A DNA stretch of 64,000 nucleotides from Alicyclobacillus sp. ALC3 (GCF_028751195.1 NZ_CP066784.1:1984001-2048000), one strand, 5' to 3'; numbered from the stretch's first letter, positions 25,119 to 33,160 are shown. The notes: generated by a model from the letters alone, not told the origin. Made by a program: numbers and translations.

Positions 25119-25787
25119 CTAACTTCTACGATGGCGATAGCGAGTCCCTTCCTCTCTTGGCACATCAGGCAGAAATCGTCCCTCATCGCTCGTCAGCATA
25201 CGAAGTTCATCCTGTTTCCGCACCAACTCCAAACGCTCTGCTTTCGATTGCTCTGCCCATTGCAACACTTCGACCTCAAAGTCAAAATCATCATCACGCA
25301 CCTGCGATCCCCCCTGTTTTGCTTCAGGGTAATCTGAATGTTTCTGTTTGTCCAGGGTCCGTTTACGAGAGCGCGGCGTTACTGAGGAGGACTGGGTAAT
25401 CTGATTTCGAGTTCGTCGGATTAAGGCTATCAACAGGCGAATTACTTCTTGGGCACGACTATTTAACATGTCGTAAGTTTTTTGATTGATATACGATAAA
25501 TGGAGCGAAAGATGAATCCACGAGAGCAACTCGCTTGCCGAGCCTTTTGCAATTGCATAGAAGCTCAAAATTTTCTTCGGAAACTCTACCCCTGATTCGG
25601 CGATGTTGGCACCTATTGACGATGCCGCCCTTTGCATTTGACTCACAACTCCGTACCTCTCAAATGCTGGATAATCTTCGGTAATCCTGTATACCTCCAC
25701 AGTCAGTTCTTGAGCTTTCTGCCATGCGATCAATCGTCTAAAATCCCTTGTGTCGAAATCCACGTTATTATTGTTACCCAATTTCAA
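25119..25787 (-). CDS. Four-helix bundle protein (S23/IVP-like) with charged C-terminal tail
   Basis: 222 residues from TTG 25787, behind AAAGGAGG. Residues 12-125 match the four-helix bundle family first seen in 23S rRNA intervening sequences: FRRLIAWQKAQELTVEVYRIT, YGVVSQMQRAASSIGANIAE and LLSWIHLSLHLSYIN. Related proteins serve as accessory factors of diversity-generating retroelements, but no RT of that class is present. The extra 90 residues are acidic and basic in blocks (RSRKRTLDKQKHSD, DDDFDFEVEVLQWAEQSKAERL) and look disordered. It follows the 101-residue gene by 10 bases. Confidence 0.75.
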   Translation of the reverse strand: MKLGNNNNVDFDTRDFRRLIAWQKAQELTVEVYRITEDYPAFERYGVVSQMQRAASSIGANIAESGVEFPKKILSFYAIAKGSASELLSWIHLSLHLSYINQKTYDMLNSRAQEVIRLLIALIRRTRNQITQSSSVTPRSRKRTLDKQKHSDYPEAKQGGSQVRDDDFDFEVEVLQWAEQSKAERLELVRKQDELRMLTSDEGRFLPDVPREEGTRYRHRRS

Positions 25788-25797
25788 TGTTCCTCCT

Positions 25798-26103
25798 TTA
25801 CATATGCGTACTCGCGGTCAGGTTTAATTCCTCTAACTGCCGCACTTGTTCCCTTGCGTTTTGCCCCGCCAATTCCCTCAACAGAATCTCTGTATTTAAG
25901 CCCAGTTCCAAGAGTCGAAACCTGGTGTCTTCGAGCAGTTCTACGTCTTCCCCAATAAACCGACAGCGGATAAAGGCTTCTTTTAAGTTGGAAATCTGTT
26001 GGAGCAAGTCAAAGAGTACATTGGGTTTCTTCGAGAAAAGGGAGTGAAGGAAGATATCATGCTCGATGCAATCAATTGCTTCTCTGATGTTCTGAAGTTG
26101 CAA
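25798..26103 (-). CDS. Hypothetical 101-residue helical protein
   Basis: TTG 26103 lies behind AAAGGAGG. The sequence is helical and charged, with leucine spacing suggestive of a coiled coil or bundle (VLFDLLQQISNLKEAF, LLELGLNTEILLREL, AREQVRQLEELNL). It is directly upstream of the four-helix bundle gene and downstream of a 62-residue ORF whose stop overlaps its ribosome binding site, so an operon is likely. Partner of the bundle protein by context; function unknown. Confidence 0.6.
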   Translation of the reverse strand: MQLQNIREAIDCIEHDIFLHSLFSKKPNVLFDLLQQISNLKEAFIRCRFIGEDVELLEDTRFRLLELGLNTEILLRELAGQNAREQVRQLEELNLTASTHM

Positions 26104-26118
26104 CCTTAGAGCCTCCTT

Positions 26119-26307
26119 TCATACGATGATTTCTTTTAATTTGATCTTACTGATGGATATCGGATTGCGATATAGAAAATATGTCGAACCTCGTCTGACC
26201 CGCTGATACATGGGTTGACAGGTCACTGTTGTACTTGCATCGACATGGTTGGACGAGGAAATCGACAGGTCTTGTCGTGATGTGCGGATATGAATTGTGG
26301 TTGTCAT
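26119..26307 (-). CDS. Possible small basic protein, first of the four-helix operon
   Basis: A 62-residue frame starting at ATG 26307, rich in Ser, Thr and basic residues (YQRVRRGSTYFLYRN). Its stop codon overlaps the AAAGGAGG of the next gene, which suggests translational coupling, but its own ribosome binding site is poor and nothing in it is recognisable. It begins about 20 bases after the nested-stem element C, so it may simply be leader sequence. Confidence 0.3.
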   Translation of the reverse strand: MTTTIHIRTSRQDLSISSSNHVDASTTVTCQPMYQRVRRGSTYFLYRNPISISKIKLKEIIV

Positions 26308-26325
26308 GCGGATGCATATAGAGTG

Positions 26326-26460
26326 AAATCAGATTTTGATTATGAAAATAATAGAGCCGAAAAGTTGTCGCTGAAGTTGTCACTTTGTCTTTTTATATAT
26401 AGAGACCAATCCTTAGAACAGTGACAACCTTTCGGTGACACCCATAATCGATTCTGATTT
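26326..26460. repeat. Nested-stem element C
   Basis: Outer arms AAATCAGATTTTGATTATG (26326-26344) and CATAATCGATTCTGATTT (26443-26460) enclose inner arms CCGAAAAGTTGTC (26357-26369) and GACAACCTTTCGG (26423-26435). The centre contains TTTATATATAG. A second copy (element D) lies at 50374-50486 with the same flank ATAGAGTGA, the same AT-rich centre and compensating changes in the arms. It lies before the four-helix operon. RNA structure, MITE-like element or a DNA site are all possible. Confidence 0.65.
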
Positions 26461-26499
26461 ATATCAACCAAATAGCTTGACGGCATTATGTATCATAAT

Positions 26500-27283
26500 C
26501 CATATTCACGAGTGGAATGGTGGTCTTGTAATCTTAATTTCAACAAAAAGCACAGTGGGACTCACGTCTCAAACGGAGGTTGGCTAACCACATAGATAAT
26601 CTGGTGGCTGTTGCACTCCTAAAGAGGTTTTCAATGGTCGCAATGGGAGTTTCCACAAAAGACGAGGGCTTTCATGAACCACAAACTTTTGGTGGCGGTT
26701 GGGATTTTTTGCTCATCCTGCTTAAATGGTTTTTTTGTTATATACAGCAAATCCGCAACTCCTTGATTACTGATGAGCCATTGGTGGCATTCGCTATCCT
26801 TGTCGAAAGTATCAACCTACAAGAGAAGAGTTTTCACATGGGATGAGGGTATACAAAACCATGTCACATTCATTTGCTATTGGTATTTCTGAAAATGGAT
26901 ATCTATCAACTGATGATGACTCCCGTACAAGTGATGCCTTTCAACGTATCGCCACTACCTTTTGTGACTATTTCAATCTAAAAAGGCGATGAAGCAGTAG
27001 CAACGGTTTCATTTAGTTGAGAGTTCAGCGTTACCTGGTGGCTCTGAGAAAACAATTAACCAGCAATGCACGTACAGCACTATGTAAAATGTAGTTTTGG
27101 GAGGATAAATGTACTCTTACGACTGTCACGTCCCGCAAAGACGGGGCTTCATCAACACGCGGGAATGCACTTCGGTTCCAGATAATGTAATATGCAACCA
27201 ACCCTTCTCGCTAAAACAAACAAAGGGGTTTATTCATTAACATATTGGAAATTCCCACGCCGCCGTATAGTATATCTTAGGAA
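26500..27283. other. Gene-poor gap with decayed fragments
   Basis: I see no convincing complete gene here. A 43-residue frame beginning MSHSFAIGISENGYLSTDDD (26861-26992, plus strand) and a longer ambiguous frame at 26580-26846 look like remnants. CCCGC and GGGGC around AAAGA near 27132-27147 form a small hairpin that could be an insertion-sequence end, but nothing else of an IS is visible. Confidence 0.35.
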
Positions 27284-27313
27284 CAAAAAACAGGGTGGCA
27301 TCAACCACCCCGT
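27284..27313 (-). terminator. Terminator of the helicase gene
   Basis: ACGGGGTGG and CCACCCTGT pair on the minus strand and are followed by TTTTTTG, 16 bases after the stop at 27329. Confidence 0.8.
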
Positions 27314-27328
27314 CTACCGTCCAAATCG

Positions 27329-29110
27329 TTACACCACAACTAACTCTTTCACAGCCCCGTTCTGCTCGGAAACTGGTTCCTCGATTCCTGGCACTCTGAG
27401 TGTAAATACTCCATTTCCCACAATTATTCCATAAGCGCCCAAAACTGGTGCCAGCCTTACTGCTCTCCTTTTAAAGTTTGCACCATCTTTTTCACCAAAT
27501 TTAGATCGTACATCGATGAATTTAATCTCAGCGTTCCCTTCTTTCTGGTATCCCCGAAGAATTGTAATGAGTTCCCAATCACGCTCATTAAGTCGCTGTT
27601 CCTTTGGTTTCTCCGTATTATCGTGCTTACTCCTCGTGTTCACACCCCAGTGTTCCTTTACATACTTGATACCTGGCAACTGATTTCTCACAATACCTAC
27701 AGCTACCTCGTTCGAGCAGAAAAGGTGAATCTCTGACGGCTGTGTATTATCTCTGGAGATACGTTTGATGGCTTGATACAACTCGCCTGCAATCCAATAA
27801 TTTCTAATATTGTCTGTTGGCTCATGCCTAAATTTAGGGATGTCTTGAAAGGAATACTCCTGGTCTATTGCGTGAAAGAAATAACTCGTCAGTACATAGG
27901 TTGCGTAATCGAAGTTTGGGGTTTTGACAATTACGCAGGTGTCGAATGTACGCCAATCGTTCTTGCCGAGTAAGTTCCCGTGGTATTCAACACTGATATC
28001 CACCCTCAACTTTCGTGATATATCCGCCAATGTCTCGTTCTGGTTATCCTCATCACTGTAATGTTTCACAATCGTCTGTTCGAGTTTCGACTTGTGCTCC
28101 ATATCTGTGACAAACAGAACACCCTTACGTCCTTGCAACTCTACCGTATCGATGACCTGATCGAAAAACCCGTCGGATTTCTTTAACGCAGTCTTCCCTG
28201 TATTGACCTCATAGTGATGAAGAATTGATGTCGAATAATCATAGACCTTGGGCTGGTGTTTTACGATGAATCGCTTCGACAACTGATATCGATAGTCAAA
28301 TCCGTTTGCATCCAAAATAATGTTGTTCTTCAACAGAACATAGTCGTATCGAATATCGTAGGTATAAAACACATTATGACTGTAATAACAATCATTACGG
28401 AAAAGTTGTTGAAATCGCTCTAACAATTCTCGACAATCCTTCGTCTTTTTCGATTTCAATAGTTTGGTGATTTCGGTTTTGTACTTCTTGTAATCTGCGG
28501 ACGCAAAGGTACCCCATTGAAAGGTACCAGGGTTTATAAGTTCCTCTCTCCGAAGTTCCCTCAATTTGTCACGGAACATGATCAGCATCTCGTCGAGAAT
28601 GTCAGACTCAAGGTACACACTATACCGATATAGCTGGGATAAATCCTGCGTAGAAATTCTGATTTCCCTCATTAAGTTAGGGAACTCATCCATGATCAAT
28701 ATATCTCTATTCTGTATAAGCTCGTCATGGCGTGATTTCTTTATCTCGGCATACATCCGATGGGTAATCACTAAAACCTGTGGTTCAATCGCCGTTTTCT
28801 TACTTCTTCCCCTCTTCGTATCTTCTCCATCAATTGCCATAGCAACGTTCCTTCTCGCATGTTTATTGATTTCATCAGCAGTAGCATCCAGAAGTCTTCG
28901 CTTATCCGAAAAGAGTTGAACCCACAGAACTCTGTGACGACAATCCGTGTTTCTGAACATTTCCCCTATCATCCGCAACGCTTGCCGCGTTTTACCTAAC
29001 CCTGCCTCGTAATCAAATGCAATAAAGTGCTCAGAATCCCATTTTTCAGGATTCATAATCTGTTCTCGCAGTTCCCCGAAATAATTCTCGTGCTTTGATA
29101 TCAAAGTCAT
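27329..29110 (-). CDS. DEAD/DEAH-like helicase or primase-associated ATPase of the plasmid core
   Basis: About 593 residues from ATG 29110, with GAAAGGGGAA directly upstream; an open frame continues to 29179 without a signal. Walker A is FDYEAGLGKTRQALRM (about residue 33) and the DEAH-like box is ILIMDEFPNL (about 130), with VLVITHRMY between them as motif Ia/Ib. The rest contains GRKGVLFVTDMEHKSK and a C-terminal domain with ITILRGYQKEGNAEIKF. Position beside parMR suggests a plasmid replication or maintenance helicase, but it lacks a recognised initiator domain. It is preceded by structured RNA locus B. Confidence 0.6.
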   Translation of the reverse strand: MTLISKHENYFGELREQIMNPEKWDSEHFIAFDYEAGLGKTRQALRMIGEMFRNTDCRHRVLWVQLFSDKRRLLDATADEINKHARRNVAMAIDGEDTKRGRSKKTAIEPQVLVITHRMYAEIKKSRHDELIQNRDILIMDEFPNLMREIRISTQDLSQLYRYSVYLESDILDEMLIMFRDKLRELRREELINPGTFQWGTFASADYKKYKTEITKLLKSKKTKDCRELLERFQQLFRNDCYYSHNVFYTYDIRYDYVLLKNNIILDANGFDYRYQLSKRFIVKHQPKVYDYSTSILHHYEVNTGKTALKKSDGFFDQVIDTVELQGRKGVLFVTDMEHKSKLEQTIVKHYSDEDNQNETLADISRKLRVDISVEYHGNLLGKNDWRTFDTCVIVKTPNFDYATYVLTSYFFHAIDQEYSFQDIPKFRHEPTDNIRNYWIAGELYQAIKRISRDNTQPSEIHLFCSNEVAVGIVRNQLPGIKYVKEHWGVNTRSKHDNTEKPKEQRLNERDWELITILRGYQKEGNAEIKFIDVRSKFGEKDGANFKRRAVRLAPVLGAYGIIVGNGVFTLRVPGIEEPVSEQNGAVKELVVV

Positions 29111-29204
29111 TTTCCCCTTTCGTTTGTTTGCGCGGTGTCGCACTGGTTTGTTGTCTCCTGGACGCTTCAGGCATCGCATACCTGTCCCCAGGGACTACGG
29201 GCAC

Positions 29205-29381
29205 AACACAAAAAAGCTGGTTTAAGTTGTCAAGGTGCCGTAATTCTCTCAAGTGCCCCCAGGACAGACTTGTCCCAGGGAGACCCGTAAAAGAATTTGG
29301 AAAATGGCACCCCAACACGTAAACCAGCTTTGTGATCAACGCGATAGGGAAAATGTGACTTCTGATTGAAGTCGTAGCACA
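29205..29381 (-). ncRNA. Structured small RNA or leader, locus B
   Basis: From the promoter at 29382-29410 the RNA first makes a hairpin, GACTTC and GAAGTC (29357-29373), as locus A does. It then makes the outer stem AAGCTGGTTTA (29320-29330) with TAAACCAGCTT (29214-29224), the stem GGTGCC/GGCACC (29306-29311 with 29234-29239), AATTCT/AGAATT, and an apical GGACA/TGTCC. The 3' arm ends CAGCTTTTTTG. It lies 95 bases before the helicase start. Possible roles are attenuation of that gene or a free antisense-type copy-number RNA. Confidence 0.6.
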
Positions 29382-29410
29382 AAGATAATATCGCTGTTGC
29401 CCATTGTCAA
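29382..29410 (-). promoter_or_regulatory. SigA-type promoter of RNA locus B
   Basis: TTGACA (29405-29410) and TATCTT (29382-29387) on the minus strand are 17 bases apart, the same hexamer spacing as at locus A. Confidence 0.75.
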
Positions 29411-29504
29411 GAATTTATTTGCATTATCCCCAGTCAACCCCAATGGTGTTTTCTTCATAACGAGAAGCAAATCAATCACTTACGCTTTCTGCCTCGATCA
29501 AACT

Positions 29505-29555
29505 GAGACGCGATATTTCGTGGTTGCCGTGTAGGGTCAGACGCGATACGTCGTG
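29505..29555 (+). repeat. Direct repeats upstream of parM, candidate parC
   Basis: GAGACGCGATATTTCGTG (29505-29522) and CAGACGCGATACGTCGTG (29538-29555) are near-identical 18-mers 33 bases apart, sited about 70-115 bases before the actin-like gene. Each also contains a partly symmetric CGCGATA..TCGTG core. Repeats in this place are the usual centromere and operator of type II partition loci. Confidence 0.65.
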
Positions 29556-29622
29556 TAAATGCGAATCAACTGACAACGCCCGTCTATCATATAGAAACAG
29601 AAAATAAAGGAGGATTTTTTGC

Positions 29623-30615
29623 ATGACTGAACAACCGAAGCAACTAAGCCTGGCAATTGATTCTGGAAAGTCACTCACCAAGTTCGCTTTCTACTCCAAC
29701 GGAGAATTAAAGACGATGAGTTTTCGAACATTGGTTCAAGAGGTGGAACACCTGGGCGTGGAGCTTCAGCCGAACAACTATCTCATAGAATTCGGGGGAC
29801 AGACCTTCCTCGTGGGGGACATGATCAGCGAAGAGAAATTCAATTACGACCTCAGTAAACAAACTTCCACCCATCGCATCAGCATTCTTCTCGCGTGTGG
29901 ACTCGCTATCGAACGTGCTGGTCTCGTCAACCAAGGCATTGTGAATGTGAGACTTTCCGTAAATACGCCGATATCTACGCACAAAAACCAAAAGTTGAAA
30001 ACGAATTTCGAACAGTTCATTCAAAATGATCAACGGGTTGTATCGCTCAAAATCAACAACCGCCCAGCAATTCTACTTCGAATCGAAACGGTACTGGCAC
30101 TTCCTGAAGGGACTCCGATGTTTGCGAATACGAGTTTATATCGCGACAAGCGGTGTGTCATATTCGACATTGGCAGTTTAAACGTGAATTTCTGTCAAGT
30201 GGACTCGCTTCGTCCTTCCTTGTCAGGGAGCTTTCTCTCCAACCAAGGCATAGCCATGCTCAAAGGCAAACTTGCAGAATCATTAACCGCAGAATATGGA
30301 GTCACTATTGGCATGGACGATACGGAAGTAATCCTGAAACGCGGCTACTTATCGGTGAATGGCAGGAAACTTGAAGACAGCCCCAAGATTATTAAGGGTA
30401 TGCTCAAGTCGCATCTGAACGAGATCATCACCTTTGCCAAAAGCCGTGGGATCACCTTCAATAATATCGACGAATTGGTCTTTACAGGTGGTGGGAGCAT
30501 CGTGCTCAGAGATGAAATTCAAAGGGAGTACCCGAACGCGGTGATTGACCCAAACGGCTCTTTCGGAAATGTGCTATCCTATCTCGCCATCATGAAGGCG
30601 AAGAACCTTGCCTAA
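29623..30615 (+). CDS. parM: ParM/StbA-type actin-like segregation ATPase
   Basis: 330 residues from ATG 29623, with AAAGGAGG upstream. The actin-fold phosphate 1 block is LAIDSGKSLTKFAFY, phosphate 2 is CVIFDIGSLNVNFCQVD and the adenosine block is ELVFTGGGSIVL. Such proteins polymerise with ATP and push sister plasmids apart when their ends are bound by the partner protein on the centromere. A small partner gene overlaps its 3' end and direct repeats lie upstream, so the full three-part locus seems present. The GSLNVN variant of the usual DxGxxxxN motif is mildly unusual. Confidence 0.85.
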   Translation: MTEQPKQLSLAIDSGKSLTKFAFYSNGELKTMSFRTLVQEVEHLGVELQPNNYLIEFGGQTFLVGDMISEEKFNYDLSKQTSTHRISILLACGLAIERAGLVNQGIVNVRLSVNTPISTHKNQKLKTNFEQFIQNDQRVVSLKINNRPAILLRIETVLALPEGTPMFANTSLYRDKRCVIFDIGSLNVNFCQVDSLRPSLSGSFLSNQGIAMLKGKLAESLTAEYGVTIGMDDTEVILKRGYLSVNGRKLEDSPKIIKGMLKSHLNEIITFAKSRGITFNNIDELVFTGGGSIVLRDEIQREYPNAVIDPNGSFGNVLSYLAIMKAKNLA

Positions 30616-30895
30616 GCCTCCGAAAATCAGTATCAGTTTTAGGGAAGAGTTCCTCCCCTTATATGACTGGTTAAAGAGCAGGGATAACATTAGCGCATAC
30701 ATCTGCCAATTAGTCGTCGCTGACATGCAAAATGGGGTACATTCTGATGATTTCGAGGCAAAAGTGGAAACAATCCTGCTCAAATTGCTGAAAAACAGGA
30801 ACTTGATAGAGCAGGGCGACGGAATTAAGGTTGAAAGGGACAAGCTCGAATCCTTGTCGAACGACGAGAAGGATTTGATCAACTCACTGTTTTAG
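30608..30895 (+). CDS. parR: ParR-like partition adaptor
   Basis: 95 residues from TTG 30608, which overlaps the parM stop by eight bases. ISISFREEFLPLYDWLKSRDNISAYICQLVVADM fits a ribbon-helix-helix opening (key part REEFLPLYDWLK and ISAYICQLVV), followed by an acidic, flexible tail that ends DLINSLF. In type II partition systems this adaptor binds the repeats and the filament tip. The call relies mainly on gene order and size, as the family varies greatly in sequence. Confidence 0.65.
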   Translation: MPKPPKISISFREEFLPLYDWLKSRDNISAYICQLVVADMQNGVHSDDFEAKVETILLKLLKNRNLIEQGDGIKVERDKLESLSNDEKDLINSLF

Positions 30896-30920
30896 CCCCA
30901 GCAGGTAATTGAATAGACCA

Positions 30921-30945
30921 GGAGAGCCGTCATGGCTCTCTTTCT
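30921..30945 (+). terminator. Terminator of the parMR operon
   Basis: GGAGAGCC and GGCTCTC form a stem around GTCAT and are followed by TTTCT. Confidence 0.75.
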
Positions 30946-31026
30946 ACTCAAGCACCTTTCCCCATGACTTTGACCTATTTTCCCACATATGTACCGCAAC
31001 TTTGACAATATCGAACATCAGTGTTG

Positions 31027-31254
31027 TTACTTCTCCAAAGCATCCTTAATCAGCTTAATATCTAATTGAATGCCAGAAAGATTTGCCGCGCTGTTTTGAT
31101 CCACGATACGAATGATTTTTTCCAACGTGTCCACTTGCTGTTTCAAGGTGCTGACTTCTGTTTGAATGTCCTTTAATTGGTTGGAGACTTGGTGGATGTC
31201 GTACCGAATGCGATCCTCCATCTCCGATAGAAGTTCCTTAAACTCGTCGTCCAT
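31027..31254 (-). CDS. Small coiled-coil protein
   Basis: 75 residues from ATG 31254, with GGAAAGGGCG upstream; the frame continues upstream with a basic stretch that is probably not translated. Nearly the whole chain is a coiled coil: MEDRIRYDIHQVSNQLKD, TEVSTLKQQVDTLEKIIRIV and GIQLDIKLIKDALEK, with heptad spacing. It resembles short structural or scaffold proteins; no function can be given. Confidence 0.6.
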   Translation of the reverse strand: MDDEFKELLSEMEDRIRYDIHQVSNQLKDIQTEVSTLKQQVDTLEKIIRIVDQNSAANLSGIQLDIKLIKDALEK

Positions 31255-31337
31255 GCCATCACGCCCTTTCCTGTCTCGTTCTCGACCCTTGTAGCCCTTA
31301 GTCCCTACCATGCCCCTCGTCCACTTAAGTCAACGAG

Positions 31338-31372
31338 CATAAAAAAAGCCCAGTCATACGACTGAGCGGCTC
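31338..31372 (-). terminator. Terminator before the coiled-coil gene
   Basis: On the minus strand GCTCAGTC pairs with GACTGGGC around GTAT and is followed by TTTTTTTATG. It ends transcription coming from the Spo0E-like gene. Confidence 0.7.
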
Positions 31373-31524
31373 CGAAAATCTATATGAAATTCCACTCGAA
31401 ATCTGGTTATCATTCTTCTCGCCTTCTCCTCGATAACTATTCACCTTTGAGGCAGATTAAGTTGCAAAGCCGAGTCACAGGAGCAGGTACCCACATCCCA
31501 CAATCCGTACTCTTCTCCCTGCCT

Positions 31525-31746
31525 TCATCCCCACGCCAACTGCGAAACTGTAACCGTCTCATGTACAGACTTGTCATTTTCGCCATTGGATTCGCTCTGC
31601 TTCTGTGCTTGGAGGATATATTTGTCCAACTCCTGGCTCACGGTAATGACATCACGATGCGTTAAGCCTCCGTTTACTTCTGCCAGTTGGATCATCTTTT
31701 CTCGCAAATATTCTATGATATCGGCATACTCATACACTGATTTCAC
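31525..31746 (-). CDS. Spo0E-family aspartyl-phosphate phosphatase
   Basis: 73 residues from GTG 31746. The helical hairpin is typical: IIEYLREKMIQLAEVNGGLTHRDVITVSQELDKYI, whose key part is the signature SQELD. Family members remove the phosphate from Spo0A or related response regulators and so delay sporulation. The C-terminal tail (QKQSESNGENDKS) is unstructured. It marks the host as an endospore former. The ribosome binding site is weak. Confidence 0.85.
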   Translation of the reverse strand: MKSVYEYADIIEYLREKMIQLAEVNGGLTHRDVITVSQELDKYILQAQKQSESNGENDKSVHETVTVSQLAWG

Positions 31747-31880
31747 CCAGTCCCAATCGATATCTATCTCTTTTATAGCGATACTTTCTCATCGATTGGG
31801 TAACTATGTTAATAGTCCTTGAACCGTTTTATCGAAGACGGTGCTGGATCAAGCTTTGTTATTTTATGCGAGCATTCATT

Positions 31881-31912
31881 AAAACACGGAGCGGCAGTAA
31901 TATGCCGCTCCT
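31881..31912 (-). terminator. Terminator of the DMT exporter gene
   Basis: GGAGCGGCA and TGCCGCTCC form a perfect 9-bp stem around TATTAC, followed on the minus strand by GTGTTTT. Confidence 0.75.
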
Positions 31913-31928
31913 ATCTGCATAATCAGAT

Positions 31929-32801
31929 TCAGGATTCTTTGATGACAAAGACAACACCGATCAGAATCAAGAGTGCCCCGAACCAAAAGGAAAGCTCCAC
32001 AACTTCTCCGAGAATCAGCCATCCCAGAAATGTTCCTACAAGCGGTTGAAAGAAGAAGTAAAGTCCTCCTGACGAGGCATCCACCAATTGTAACCCCTTG
32101 TTCCATAAGAAAAAGGCACCTGCTGTCGAGACAACTCCCAAATAAAGGACTCCGCTCCATAGGCTTGGCTGTACCCATGTACTTGGCGAGACATGAATCA
32201 GTTGGTTGACGGCTGTTGGGGTGATGCATACGATTGCAACCAGTATGGCGTAAAAGGTGACAGTTAGTTGGGAATAGCCGTTAGGGACAAGCTTGACAAC
32301 GACGGACATCAAAGCCCATGTTAGAGCGGCAACAAATAGGATGACACCGCCCAGTTGATAGGAGTGGCTGAACCCACCAATCCCAACAATCAGCAAAACT
32401 CCGACTGTTGCAAGCCCAACCGAAATCGCCTTTCGAAGTGTTATTCTTTCGCGCAACAGCATCCGACCGAACACAACCATGAAGGCTGGTGTTGCGGATG
32501 TAATCATTGCACCCATCTGCGCCGTCGAGAGCTTTGTACCGAGAAACTGCGTCCAAATGGAGATCGCATAACCAGCGACTCCAATGACGGCAATCAGTGG
32601 GACATGTCGCCATGAAACTCTCCACGACTGTTTTGTGGCAAGGATACTGATTGACAAGGCGCAAAGAGCGACTACATAGCGGAGCCAGACCAAAGCAAGT
32701 GGCTCAATATTTTGTAATAACACCTTGCTGACCACATACATGCCGCCCCAAATACTTGCGGCAAGTGCCATGTATAGCCCGCCTAAATATCGTGAATTCA
32801 T
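31929..32801 (-). CDS. EamA/DMT-family exporter
   Basis: 290 residues with about ten predicted membrane helices in two EamA halves: LYMALAASIWGGMYVVSKVLL opens the first (key part ALAASIWGGMYVVSK), and GVILFVAALTWALMSVVVKL the second. Typical members export small metabolites, amino acids or drugs. ATG 32801 has GGAGGG 6 bases upstream. That site is complementary to a leader segment, and a 16-codon leader peptide precedes it, so expression is probably controlled by translational attenuation; this argues that the substrate is an inhibitor of translation. Confidence 0.85.
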   Translation of the reverse strand: MNSRYLGGLYMALAASIWGGMYVVSKVLLQNIEPLALVWLRYVVALCALSISILATKQSWRVSWRHVPLIAVIGVAGYAISIWTQFLGTKLSTAQMGAMITSATPAFMVVFGRMLLRERITLRKAISVGLATVGVLLIVGIGGFSHSYQLGGVILFVAALTWALMSVVVKLVPNGYSQLTVTFYAILVAIVCITPTAVNQLIHVSPSTWVQPSLWSGVLYLGVVSTAGAFFLWNKGLQLVDASSGGLYFFFQPLVGTFLGWLILGEVVELSFWFGALLILIGVVFVIKES

Positions 32802-32807
32802 CTCAAT

Positions 32808-32884
32808 CCCTCCGCATATTAGGACTTATTTGTCCACTGGCGAAGGGAACTCATGTTGAATTTCCTTCGCTCAGTAGCGAAGGG
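32808..32884 (-). promoter_or_regulatory. Translational attenuator of the DMT exporter
   Basis: Four segments occur in RNA order: CCCTTCGC (32877-32884), GCGAAGG (32864-32870), CCCTTCGC (32840-32847) and GCGGAGGG (32808-32815, which contains the ribosome binding site). Segments 1 and 3 are identical, so 2 can pair with either, and 3 can pair with 4 over 8 bp with one G-U. The stop codon of the leader peptide lies in the loop between 1 and 2. A ribosome stalled at the end of the leader would free segment 2, allow 2:3 pairing and open the exporter's start. Confidence 0.75.
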
Positions 32885-32921
32885 TGGGAACATCGTTCTC
32901 AAACAATGGGCTATAAAACAT
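32871..32921 (-). CDS. Leader peptide of the DMT exporter, 16 residues
   Basis: MFYSPLFENDVPTLRY, preceded by GGAGGTG at good spacing. Its last codons (CTT CGC TAC) and stop cover or border segment 1 of the attenuator. Its function would be to stall ribosomes in the presence of an inducer; the length and position are like the leader peptides of erm and cat genes. Confidence 0.75.
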   Translation of the reverse strand: MFYSPLFENDVPTLRY

Positions 32922-33126
32922 CTATTTCACCTCCATGCTTTCACATCTGATCACCGCAGACATTGTTGCTTGCTCCTAAATATGTATATATCGATGCCTG
33001 GTCAATGCCATACGCCCGCACGCTTCGGAACCTGCGAGTTAACCTGATACTTTATTCTAACAGCTTGATCGGTCCCTGCGTAGAATCCACAGGCTCTCGT
33101 CGCCCAAAATTATCTGATAACCATTA

Positions 33127-33160
33127 TAAAAGGACGATCCCAATGGAATCGCCCTTTGCT
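33127..33160 (-). terminator. Terminator of the YjcZ-like gene
   Basis: On the minus strand AAAGGGCGAT and ATCGTCCTTTT pair with a short TCC/GGG extension, followed by TTTTAT. Confidence 0.65.

Noticed and set aside
26580..26846. 88-codon plus-strand frame
   Set aside because: No ribosome site at a good spacing, odd residue composition and no neighbour context; listed only as part of a decayed gap.
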